From positions 1-64,000 of the forward strand of contig CAYYSU010000007.1 of the NCBI GenBank assembly GCA_964474455.1: a stretch of DNA of 64,000 bases. The letters are read 5' to 3'. This DNA comes from BM520 sp964474455. GTDB lineage: Bacteria > Bacteroidota > Bacteroidia > Bacteroidales > BM520. This document shows, piece after piece, positions 18,344-26,700 of the stretch (position 1 is its first letter; each line of letters opens with the position of its first letter). The notes beneath the pieces were generated by a model. It was given only the letters and a program-made list of their open reading frames with translations, did not search any database and had not been told where the DNA came from. Both the position numbers and the translations under genes were made by a program.

Positions 18344-20239
18344 ATGGTACCCCGAAAAGGAACAATATTAAGTGAAATAGAATCACCTTCGGATATCCGT
18401 AAGGTGCCAATGGAGAAGCTACCACAGCTATGCCGGGAGGTACGTGAGTTTATCATTGATATCATCTCTGAAAACCCCGGCCATCTGGGTGCAAGCCTGG
18501 GAGTGGTAGAGCTTACCATAGCACTGCATTATGTCTTCGATACGCCATCGGATTTACTGGTTTGGGACGTAGGGCATCAGGCATATGCCCATAAGATTCT
18601 CACCGGGCGTAAAAACTCCTTCCATTCCAACAGAACATACAGAGGCATCAGTGGTTTCCCCAAACGATCAGAGAGCGAATACGACACATTCGGAACAGGA
18701 CACTCGTCAACAGCGATATCAGCGGCGCTGGGAATGGCCATGGCTAGCAAAATTGCCGGTGACACAAAAAAACAGCATGTTGCAGTGGTAGGTGACGCAT
18801 CTATTGTTAACGGACTATCCATGGAAGGAATGAATAATGCAGGAGTCTCGGGAACAAACCTTCTGATTATCCTTAACGACAATAATATCGCCATCGATCA
18901 AAGCGTTGGGGCTATTAAAGAGTATTTCACCGATATCCGCACATCCAAAACATATAACAAAATACGGAATTCCATTTGGCATCTACTGGGAGGAAATGGT
19001 AAATACGGAAAAAATGGGCGTAATGTGGTTAGGCAGATAAAAAACTCTGTGCGTAACACCATCTTCGACAAGGGCAATCTCTTTGAATCATTAAAGATAA
19101 GATACTTCGGTCCTGTGGACGGGCATGATATCACACACCTCATAAAGTTGCTAGAGGAGCTGAAATCCATTCCCGGGCCCAAAATCCTGCACACTCTAAC
19201 CATAAAAGGTAAAGGATTTCAGGCAGCTGAAAAAAATCAAACCGTATTCCATGCTCCCGGTCCTTTTGACAAGAGAACAGGGGAACAGAAGAGTACTGTT
19301 TGCGGAAAAATGCCGCCAAAATACCAAATTGTTTTTGGTAGAACAATCGTTGAGCTGGCAGAGAAAAACAAGAAAATTGTAGGTATCACACCTGCCATGC
19401 CAACAGGGTGCTCCATGAACCTTATGATGGAGAAAATGCCGGAACGCAGTTTTGACGTAGGCATAGCTGAAGAGCACGCTGTTACCTTCGCTGCAGGACT
19501 GGCGACACAGGGATATATTCCCTTTTGTAACATCTACTCCACATTTATGCAACGTGCATACGACGAAGTGATCCATGATGTAGCACTGCAAAAATTGCAT
19601 GTGATATTCTGCCTCGATAGAGGCGGACTTGTGGGTGAAGATGGCCCTACGCATCATGGTGTTTTCGATCTGGCGTACTTCAGGGTAATCCCCAATATTA
19701 TCGTCTCCGCTCCGATGGATGAAATTGAGTTGCGGAACATGATGTACACGGCACAGAAAAAAAATCACGGCCCTTTCTCCATCCGTTACCCACGAGGAAG
19801 AGGAGTGAACACAGATTGGAGAAAACCCTTCGAAGAGATTGCTATTGGAAAAGGGCGTAAACTCTCTACAGGAAAAAATATTGCATTAGTTACAATCGGA
19901 CATCCCGGAAACTTTGCTAAAAATGCCATCGAGCGCCTGAATAAAGAGGATATCTCTATTTCCCATTATGATATGAGATTCCTTAAACCCCTTGATACGG
20001 AGCTACTGCATGAGGTTTGCAAAAATCATAAGAAGATTATTACCGTGGAAGACGGCACAATCATTGGCGGCCTGGGCTCTGCTGTTCAGGAGTTTGCCAA
20101 CGACCACAAGTACTACACTGAGGTCATCAAATTAGGTACTCCTGACAGATTTATCGATCATGGCTCATTGGAGGAGTTGTATGAAGAGTGCGGGTTTGAT
20201 GAAGATGCTATTTATAGTACTACTAAAAATCTCTCATAG
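18344..20239 (+). CDS. dxs: 1-deoxy-D-xylulose-5-phosphate synthase
   Basis: A 631-residue thiamine-diphosphate enzyme that joins pyruvate and glyceraldehyde 3-phosphate, the first step of the MEP isoprenoid pathway. Seen here: GHLGASLGVVELTIALHYVF, WDVGHQAYAHKILTGR, the ThDP/metal motif starting GDASIVNG and reaching ILNDNNIAID, the catalytic glutamate in DVGIAEEHAVTFAAGLA, and the transketolase C-terminal domain ending GTPDRFIDHGS. The motif reads GDAS where many family members have GDG; the metal-binding aspartate remains. It starts 10 bases after the DUF59 gene and ends the suf operon. Later MEP enzymes IspG and IspH carry Fe-S clusters, which may explain the pairing. Confidence 0.95.
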   Translation: MVPRKGTILSEIESPSDIRKVPMEKLPQLCREVREFIIDIISENPGHLGASLGVVELTIALHYVFDTPSDLLVWDVGHQAYAHKILTGRKNSFHSNRTYRGISGFPKRSESEYDTFGTGHSSTAISAALGMAMASKIAGDTKKQHVAVVGDASIVNGLSMEGMNNAGVSGTNLLIILNDNNIAIDQSVGAIKEYFTDIRTSKTYNKIRNSIWHLLGGNGKYGKNGRNVVRQIKNSVRNTIFDKGNLFESLKIRYFGPVDGHDITHLIKLLEELKSIPGPKILHTLTIKGKGFQAAEKNQTVFHAPGPFDKRTGEQKSTVCGKMPPKYQIVFGRTIVELAEKNKKIVGITPAMPTGCSMNLMMEKMPERSFDVGIAEEHAVTFAAGLATQGYIPFCNIYSTFMQRAYDEVIHDVALQKLHVIFCLDRGGLVGEDGPTHHGVFDLAYFRVIPNIIVSAPMDEIELRNMMYTAQKKNHGPFSIRYPRGRGVNTDWRKPFEEIAIGKGRKLSTGKNIALVTIGHPGNFAKNAIERLNKEDISISHYDMRFLKPLDTELLHEVCKNHKKIITVEDGTIIGGLGSAVQEFANDHKYYTEVIKLGTPDRFIDHGSLEELYEECGFDEDAIYSTTKNLS

Positions 20240-20439
20240 CATAACACCCGAAGTGCGATATACCCATGCAACAAAATCTATTAAATTAATAGTAAGTGAC
20301 CATCCCTAAATATGGTTTACTGCTCATAAATATTTTTCATATTTAAAAATTACATGGTAATGTAAAGATATGAAATAAGGATTTCACGGTAAAGTTTTAT
20401 ATTTTTACGGGCATACGTAGTTTCATCAAAAACCTGACT

Positions 20440-21579
20440 ATGAAAAAACGCGCCTTAAAAATTACGCTCCTCATAATTACCACCCTGGCTGTTGCGTATT
20501 TTTGCTTACCTCAGTATGCTCAAAAAGCCCTGATTTACTGGCATGTGGGCATCGACGATTATCCGATATTCGATAATCGTATCGTAGAGGCTAAAGACCC
20601 ATCAGCCTGGAGTCACCACACCGAATACAACACTTTGCAAATCCCTTCCGAATTACTTGACTCGGTGTTGAACAATAAGCCTATCGCATTCACAATTATT
20701 AAGGACTCCATGCTTCTGCATGAAGAGTATTGGGATGGATATAGTGAAGAGAGCCTGACAAATCCTTTCTCAGCAAGTAAAAGCATTGTGGGCATTCTTA
20801 CTGGTATTGCCATTGACAAGGGCTTTATAGGCAGCGTCAACGACAAGGTTGTGGATTATCTTCCCGATTTTAATCATAATGGTAATGATGCCATGACCAT
20901 AAAAGACGTACTTGAGATGTCCAGTGGCTCTGGCTGGAAGGAGGAATACTCCGGGCTGTTTACACCTACCACCGCAGCGTATTATGGAAAGGATCTCGAA
21001 AAACTCATGATGAAACAGACAACGGAGATTGAACCGGGAAAGGTCTTTCGTTATCAAAGTGGTAACACTCAGCTTCTGGCACTAATAATAAGTAAAAGTA
21101 GCGGCATGACCCTCAGCGAGTTTGCATCGGAATATCTCTGGACACCCATTCAGGCAGAAAGAGATGCACTCTGGTGCCTGGATCATAAAGATGGGATAGA
21201 AAAGGCCTACTGCTGTTTCAACACCAATGCCACAGACCTTGCCCGGCTAGGTCAGTTGGTATTGAATAACGGAGTATGGGACGGCAAGCAGGTTGTTTCA
21301 CAGGAATGGCTTCGCAAGTCCCTGGCACCGGCATCACATATTGTTGACAAGAATGGAAAAGCTGTTGACTTTTACGGCTACCAGTGGTGGATGTTAAACC
21401 ACCGGGGTCATGATATAAAATATGCCAGAGGTATCCTCGGGCAATATGTTTTTGTCATCCCCGACATAAATGTTGTGGTCGTAAGGATGGGACATATTCG
21501 CAGTAATACATATATGGGCCACCATCCCGACGACGTATACCTCTACATCGATATTGCCCTTGATATGCTTGGGGAATAG
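20440..21579 (+). CDS. Serine hydrolase of the class C beta-lactamase fold
   Basis: A 379-residue membrane-anchored or exported hydrolase. An N-terminal hydrophobic segment (ALKITLLIITTLAVAYF) is followed by the catalytic domain. The SxxK motif is S111-A-S-K114 in NPFSASKSIVGILTG, and the second motif is YQSGNTQLLA, as in 6-aminohexanoate-dimer hydrolase and related esterases or peptidases. A C-terminal GYQWWMLNHRG ... ARGILGQYVFVIP segment holds the third active-site wall. Substrate cannot be inferred; a true beta-lactamase role is unlikely without other support. A variant -7 element TATTTTTA lies at 20400-20407. Confidence 0.85.
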   Translation: MKKRALKITLLIITTLAVAYFCLPQYAQKALIYWHVGIDDYPIFDNRIVEAKDPSAWSHHTEYNTLQIPSELLDSVLNNKPIAFTIIKDSMLLHEEYWDGYSEESLTNPFSASKSIVGILTGIAIDKGFIGSVNDKVVDYLPDFNHNGNDAMTIKDVLEMSSGSGWKEEYSGLFTPTTAAYYGKDLEKLMMKQTTEIEPGKVFRYQSGNTQLLALIISKSSGMTLSEFASEYLWTPIQAERDALWCLDHKDGIEKAYCCFNTNATDLARLGQLVLNNGVWDGKQVVSQEWLRKSLAPASHIVDKNGKAVDFYGYQWWMLNHRGHDIKYARGILGQYVFVIPDINVVVVRMGHIRSNTYMGHHPDDVYLYIDIALDMLGE

Positions 21580-21592
21580 CGCCTATTGATAC

Positions 21593-21626
21593 AGTGTAGC
21601 GTTGTTGCGTACAACAACGCTACACT
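21593..21626 (+). terminator. Perfect 15-base-pair hairpin between hydrolase and antiporter genes
   Basis: AGTGTAGCGTTGTTG (21593-21607) and CAACAACGCTACACT (21612-21626) form a perfect stem with a 4-base loop. It starts 14 bases after the hydrolase stop. No T run follows, so it is either a weak or factor-assisted terminator, an mRNA 3-prime protector, or a dispersed palindromic repeat. TTGGGG at 21569 and CCCCAA at 21628 could extend the structure. Confidence 0.55.
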
Positions 21627-21644
21627 ACCCCAATTTGATGTTTT

Positions 21645-23612
21645 ATGAGATTAAAAAAAACTATTTTTTATTTTTATATTATGATATTATCCGGTTCGGT
21701 ATTCGCCGCACCGGATATCTTTATCATCCCTACCGACAGCGCTATTGAGGCTGCATATGTCTCAATAGAGATGCCTTACATTGCGGTTCATGGTGTAAGT
21801 GCAGAATTGGGAATAGAACTCAGCAGTGAGTTTAGCTCACCGACACTCTTCAAGGTTATCTGCGGTGCAGAGACACAAATAATAGAGCTTACACCAGGAG
21901 AACAGTACAACATCCCTTTCATCCCCGAAAGGGAAAATAAAATATACTTTAAAGATGCCGGCAACGAGATTGCGGCGATAAAAGCTGTGCCGCAGTGGAT
22001 GTCTATACTTCCACCTCTTATTGCCATTATGATGGCACTGATCTTCAAAGAAGTATTTAGCGCACTATTTCTGGGTATCTTCTCCGGGACATTTATCATC
22101 TGTATTCATGGTGGAGACAATCTCTTTATGGCCATTCTTCATGGCATACAACGCATTGTAGATACGTATATTCTTCAATCGCTCAATGATAGCAGTCATC
22201 TATCGATTATTATTTTTAGTATGCTCATAGGTGCGATGGTGAATCTCATCACCAGAAACGGCGGGATGCAAGGTATTGTAAGATTCCTCTCAAAATTCGC
22301 CAACTCACCAAGGTCGGGACAGTTTATTACCTGGTTATTAGGGATATTAATTTTCTTTGATGACTATGCCAACACACTTATTGTGGGTAATACCATGCGG
22401 CCTGTTGCTGACAGATTACATATCTCACGGGAGAAACTGGCCTATCTGGTAGACTCAACCGCTGCACCTATTGCGTCGATAGCTTTTGTAACAACATGGA
22501 TTGGTGCGGAGCTAAGCTACATACAGGATGGGATAACTACAATCGGACTCAATGAAACGCCCTACAACGTTTTTTTACACTCATTAAAATACTCCTTCTA
22601 TCCTATCCTGGCTCTAATTTTCATTCTTCTGCTGATCTGGCGAAACAGGGATTTTGGCCCCATGTACAAAGCAGAGAAACGGGCACGTCTGGCAGGCAAT
22701 GACACATCAAAAGATAATGAAGCCACATTCAGCAACAACCTCAACGACCTGGATCCAGAAAAGAACATCAGGATAAGGGCATATAATGCGGTGATACCTG
22801 TGCTGGTTGTTATTATAGGCACACTAACCGGGCTTATTGTCACCGGACTGGAGAGCCATCCTTGGGACAGCAGCGCGGGTTTTGCCCTTAATCTGTCGGG
22901 AGTTATCGGTGCGAGTGATTCTTTTCGGGCACTGTTATGGTCTTCCATGGGAGGGGTTTTAACTGCAATAATTCTCACTGTGGTGGGCAGGATTCTCACC
23001 ATGAAAAAAACCATTGACAGCCTTATCAATGGTTTCCGTACGATGCTAACAGCTATTCTGATACTGATATTGGCATGGTCTATTGCATTGATCACTAAAC
23101 ATATGCATACTGCCCACTTCATAAGTCGCATTATTGTTGAGGTAAATATTCCTCCGGAGTTTGTTCCGGCACTGACTTTTATACTTGCTGCGTTAGTTGC
23201 TTTCAGCACCGGAACATCCTGGGGAACAATGGCCATACTATATCCTCTGGTGCTTCCTGCCAGCTGGCTTATCACAAAAAATGCCGGCATGGAATACAAC
23301 CTAGCAATTGAGATATTCTACAACGTGGTATCTACTGTTATCGCAGGTTCCGTGCTTGGCGATCATTGTTCGCCCATTAGCGATACTACGATCCTGAGCT
23401 CGCTGGCAAGTTCGTGTGACCATATTCAACACGTACGCACACAGCTACCCTATGCCCTGACCATCGGAGCTGTTACTGTTTTTATAGGTATAATACCTGC
23501 GGCTTATGGCGTTCCCGTCTGGATACTTTTCTTACTTTCGCTGACGGTTCTGTTTCTTATTATACAGACTTTTGGAAAGAAACATAATTACGATTTTAAG
23601 AGTAAACAATGA
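21645..23612 (+). CDS. NhaC-family Na+/H+ antiporter with N-terminal periplasmic domain
   Basis: A 655-residue membrane protein. The C-terminal 530 residues show the NhaC/ArsB-like fold: about eleven hydrophobic segments, with FFDDYANTLIVG near the middle and DHCSPISDTTILSS near the end, both characteristic of NhaC antiporters that exchange sodium or organic ions for protons. Before this comes a signal-peptide-like segment (residues 1-21, ending VFAAPD) and about 100 residues with beta-strand character that would lie in the periplasm. A hydrophilic loop of about 45 residues rich in charged residues sits in the middle. Its last base pairs overlap the next gene (ATGA), so the two are co-translated. 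Confidence 0.88.
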   Translation: MRLKKTIFYFYIMILSGSVFAAPDIFIIPTDSAIEAAYVSIEMPYIAVHGVSAELGIELSSEFSSPTLFKVICGAETQIIELTPGEQYNIPFIPERENKIYFKDAGNEIAAIKAVPQWMSILPPLIAIMMALIFKEVFSALFLGIFSGTFIICIHGGDNLFMAILHGIQRIVDTYILQSLNDSSHLSIIIFSMLIGAMVNLITRNGGMQGIVRFLSKFANSPRSGQFITWLLGILIFFDDYANTLIVGNTMRPVADRLHISREKLAYLVDSTAAPIASIAFVTTWIGAELSYIQDGITTIGLNETPYNVFLHSLKYSFYPILALIFILLLIWRNRDFGPMYKAEKRARLAGNDTSKDNEATFSNNLNDLDPEKNIRIRAYNAVIPVLVVIIGTLTGLIVTGLESHPWDSSAGFALNLSGVIGASDSFRALLWSSMGGVLTAIILTVVGRILTMKKTIDSLINGFRTMLTAILILILAWSIALITKHMHTAHFISRIIVEVNIPPEFVPALTFILAALVAFSTGTSWGTMAILYPLVLPASWLITKNAGMEYNLAIEIFYNVVSTVIAGSVLGDHCSPISDTTILSSLASSCDHIQHVRTQLPYALTIGAVTVFIGIIPAAYGVPVWILFLLSLTVLFLIIQTFGKKHNYDFKSKQ

Positions 23613-24397
23613 GCATAATGGAAATAATAGTGTTGGTATCCGCCGGGGTCATGGTGGGATTTATCAACACACTTGCGGGAGGAGGTAGTATTATCAGTCT
23701 CTCGCTGCTAATGTTTATGGGGCTTTCGCCCAATGTGGCCAACGCAACCAACCGGCTGGGAGTATTGATGCAAAACATTGTTGCAGTAGGAAGTTTCACA
23801 CAAAAAAAGGTTGTTGACTATAGAAGAGGCATCTGGCTGGCACTCCCCGCAGCGGCGGGATCCGTTATCGGAGCATTAGTGGCCGCGGATCTCAACAAAG
23901 ATGTATTCAGAATAGCCATTGGCATTATTATGCTAATAATGGTAGGATTTATCCTGGTAAAACCAAATCGGTGGCTAAAAGAGAATACAACCCTAACATC
24001 GAAGAAGATAACGTTTACCCAGGTTATTATTTTCTTTTTTATCGGATTGTACGGTGGTTTTATTCACCTGGGCATAGGGTACTTTCTTCTTGCCGGATTG
24101 GTTTTGAATGCCGGATATGAGCTCGTAAAAGCCAATGCGCTGAAAGTTTTCATCATACTAATGTACACACCCGTGACCATAATAATCTTCCAGATCAACG
24201 GACAGATAAACTGGAAGTATGGCCTTACACTTGGCGCAGGCACAATGATAGGAGGTTTTATTGCCTCACGTTTGGCGATAAAAAAGGGAGCTGGTTTTGT
24301 ACGATGGGTATTAATAATTGTAATTCTGCTTACCGCAGCAAGTACATTTGGTCTGATAAATATCGAAGCTCTTTTTGGGAATTTTTTCGGGAAATAG
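23609..24397 (+). CDS. TauE/SafE-family sulfite/anion exporter permease
   Basis: A 262-residue membrane protein of the former DUF81 family. It begins with a hydrophobic helix and the family repeat GFINTLAGGGSIISLSLLM (about residues 17-35), followed by NVANATNRLGVL. The second repeat is FFIGLYGGFIHLGIGYFLLAGL with NALKVFIILMYTPVTI, giving about seven to eight membrane spans. Family members export sulfite, sulfoacetate or related organic anions, but substrates are mostly unknown. The ATG overlaps the antiporter stop, suggesting a shared function in ion handling. It converges on the dCMP deaminase gene with a 2-base gap. Confidence 0.9.
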   Translation: MSIMEIIVLVSAGVMVGFINTLAGGGSIISLSLLMFMGLSPNVANATNRLGVLMQNIVAVGSFTQKKVVDYRRGIWLALPAAAGSVIGALVAADLNKDVFRIAIGIIMLIMVGFILVKPNRWLKENTTLTSKKITFTQVIIFFFIGLYGGFIHLGIGYFLLAGLVLNAGYELVKANALKVFIILMYTPVTIIIFQINGQINWKYGLTLGAGTMIGGFIASRLAIKKGAGFVRWVLIIVILLTAASTFGLINIEALFGNFFGK

Positions 24398-24399
24398 AA

Positions 24400-24891
24400 C
24401 TACTGGTTTTCGTATTGAAGCACCTCATCCTCAAAATAATACAACTCTATACCTGCTTCTTCGAACATGGCCTCGCTCTCTGCTGCGGAGTGATATTTCT
24501 TCTCACACACCACTCTTTTAATACCACAATTAATTATAAGCATTGCACATGTACGGCATGGTGTCATACGGCAATAGAGCGTTGACATGTCGAGAGCAAT
24601 ACCTCTTTTTGCTGCCTGACAAATGGCATTTTGTTCAGCATGTACAGTACGCATACAGTGATTGCTGGTGTGCCCGTCTTCATGGACAACCTTCTTCATC
24701 AGGTGACCTACATCATCGCAATGAGGAAGTCCTGTGGGAGACCCCACATACCCGGTCACCAGGATCTGTCGATCACGGACGATAACACATCCCGATCGTC
24801 CACGGTCGCATGTAGCACGCGTCGCCACAGTATCTGCTATTTCCATAAAATAACGATCCCAGCTGGGACGGATATATCTCTCTTTTTTCAT
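24400..24891 (-). CDS. Deoxycytidylate deaminase family protein
   Basis: A 163-residue zinc-dependent deaminase that likely converts dCMP to dUMP for thymidylate synthesis. The zinc site is made of HAEQNAI (histidine and catalytic glutamate) and PCRTCAM (two cysteines). Upstream are the conserved WDRYFMEIADTVATRATCDR and GRSGCVIVRDRQILVTGYVGSPTGLPHC segments, which are typical of ComEB-type dCMP deaminases. It is reverse, sharing a 174-base divergent region with pruA. Confidence 0.93.
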   Translation of the reverse strand: MKKERYIRPSWDRYFMEIADTVATRATCDRGRSGCVIVRDRQILVTGYVGSPTGLPHCDDVGHLMKKVVHEDGHTSNHCMRTVHAEQNAICQAAKRGIALDMSTLYCRMTPCRTCAMLIINCGIKRVVCEKKYHSAAESEAMFEEAGIELYYFEDEVLQYENQ

Positions 24892-25065
24892 TCATTTATA
24901 TTTTATATTTAAAGATGTAAAGGTAATAATTGTTAATAATGGTTAATACCATATATCTCAAAAACATTATTTGCTATTGTATGTTAGGAATGAGAAGTAT
25001 ATTATTAACTTCGCATCGAATTGCAAAAACATGCAACTCGGTATTAACATCAAAACATCATAAGT

Positions 25066-26694
25066 ATGAATAATGCTATTTACAACTTTCCGATGCCAGC
25101 CAATGAGCCGGTTTTGGATTATCTGAAGGGCTCAGCTGAGAGAACTGAGCTTGACAAAGAATTAAAGCGTCAGGCTGAAAACCCAATTGAGATTCCTCTT
25201 ATTATTGGAGGAAAAGAGATAAAAACAGAGAATACGGGCAATGTAACCATGCCTCATAACCACAAGCATGTTCTTGCCACATACCATAAAGCATCTGAAA
25301 AAGAGGTTCAGATGGCCATTAAGGCTGCCCAAGAGGCACATAAAGTATGGTCTGATATTCCCTGGACTACCCGTGCAGCCATTATGCTTAAAGTGGCAGA
25401 GCTTATCAGCACCAAATACCGACAGATTGTGAATGCTGCTACCATGCTTGGACAGAGTAAGAATATCTATCAGTCTGAAATTGATGCCGTTTGTGAAACC
25501 ATCGACTTCCTTAAATATAATGTCTCCTTTGCAGGAAAAATCTATGAGTTGCAACCTAAATCCACCAATAACCAACTTAACAGTATGGAGTACAGAGCAC
25601 TGGAGGGAGTTGTTTTCGCTGTTAGTCCATTTAACTTCACATCCATTGCATCGAATCTAAATATGGCTCCAATAATGATGGGTAACACTACCGTTTGGAA
25701 GCCGGCTACCACGGCTATACTTTCAAACTATTATATGATGAAGATTTTCATGGAGGCGGGTGTTCCGGCAGGGGTTATAAACTTTGTTCCCGGCCAGGGC
25801 TCTGTTATTGGAGGCACAGTATTAAATTCGCCAAATCTTGCAGGAATCCATTTCACAGGATCAAACAGCACATTTAACAGCCTTTGGAGCCAGGTGGCAC
25901 AAAATCTTCCCAAGTATAAGGCATACCCCCGACTGGTAGGAGAAACCGGTGGCAAAGATTTCATATTTGTCCACCCTTCTGCCGACGTAACAGAGGTCTC
26001 TGTGAATGCAATCCGTGGTGCTTTTGAGTTCCAGGGTCAGAAATGTTCTGCCGCATCAAGGATGTATGTTCCCAATTCACTATGGCCACAGATTCGTGAG
26101 CAGATGATCGATATCATCAACGATATTAAGATGGGAGATGTGATGGATCATAAGAATTTTATGAATGCTGTCATTGATGAAAAATCTTTTAATAAGATCT
26201 CCTCATATATTGATTATGCAAAAGAATCAAAAGATGCTACTATAATTGCAGGTGGAGAGTATGATAAGTCTGTAGGATATTTTGTCCGTCCCACCATCAT
26301 ACAAACGACGAACCCCCATTTCAAGACTATGGAAGAGGAGATTTTCGGTCCAGTACTAACGGTTTATGTTTATGAGGATAAAGATCTTGATGCTACAGTT
26401 GAATTGTGTGATACCACGTCACCATATGCTCTTACGGGAGGCATTTTTGCCCGCGACCGTATCGCAGCTTCACAGCTCTGTGATAAGTTTCGCTATAGTG
26501 CCGGAAACTTCTACATCAACGATAAGCCAACGGGCGCTGTTGTAGGCATGCAGCCTTTCGGCGGTTCACGTGCGTCGGGAACTAACGACAAAGCCGGTGG
26601 AGAGTTTAACTTGGTTCGCTGGGTCAGTCCAAGAACAATAAAGGAGACATTTATACCTGCAACAGAGTATAAATATCCATACATGAATGAATAA
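25066..26694 (+). CDS. pruA: 1-pyrroline-5-carboxylate dehydrogenase
   Basis: A 542-residue NAD-dependent aldehyde dehydrogenase of the stand-alone, ALDH4A1-like PruA type, oxidising glutamate semialdehyde to glutamate in proline breakdown. The start MNNAIYNFPMPANEPVLDYL is the usual one. Motifs: AVSPFNFTSIASNLNMAP for the cofactor, VWKPATTA, the catalytic glutamate in RLVGETGGKDF, the nucleophile cysteine in FQGQKCSAASR, and the EEIFGPVLTVYVY and FGGSRASGTNDKAGG ends typical of PruA. No proline dehydrogenase gene is adjacent. The next gene is a second aldehyde dehydrogenase 6 bases away. Confidence 0.95.
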   Translation: MNNAIYNFPMPANEPVLDYLKGSAERTELDKELKRQAENPIEIPLIIGGKEIKTENTGNVTMPHNHKHVLATYHKASEKEVQMAIKAAQEAHKVWSDIPWTTRAAIMLKVAELISTKYRQIVNAATMLGQSKNIYQSEIDAVCETIDFLKYNVSFAGKIYELQPKSTNNQLNSMEYRALEGVVFAVSPFNFTSIASNLNMAPIMMGNTTVWKPATTAILSNYYMMKIFMEAGVPAGVINFVPGQGSVIGGTVLNSPNLAGIHFTGSNSTFNSLWSQVAQNLPKYKAYPRLVGETGGKDFIFVHPSADVTEVSVNAIRGAFEFQGQKCSAASRMYVPNSLWPQIREQMIDIINDIKMGDVMDHKNFMNAVIDEKSFNKISSYIDYAKESKDATIIAGGEYDKSVGYFVRPTIIQTTNPHFKTMEEEIFGPVLTVYVYEDKDLDATVELCDTTSPYALTGGIFARDRIAASQLCDKFRYSAGNFYINDKPTGAVVGMQPFGGSRASGTNDKAGGEFNLVRWVSPRTIKETFIPATEYKYPYMNE

Positions 26695-26700
26695 AAAACA

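Noticed and set aside
20440..21579. True class C beta-lactamase (resistance gene)
   Set aside because: The SxxK and YxG-N motifs fit the wider esterase/6-aminohexanoate hydrolase group; nothing indicates antibiotic hydrolysis.
22598..23299. Long reverse-strand reading frame of 233 codons
   Set aside because: It lies wholly opposite the membrane domain of the antiporter gene and its translation shows no family features; codon bias of the forward gene explains it.
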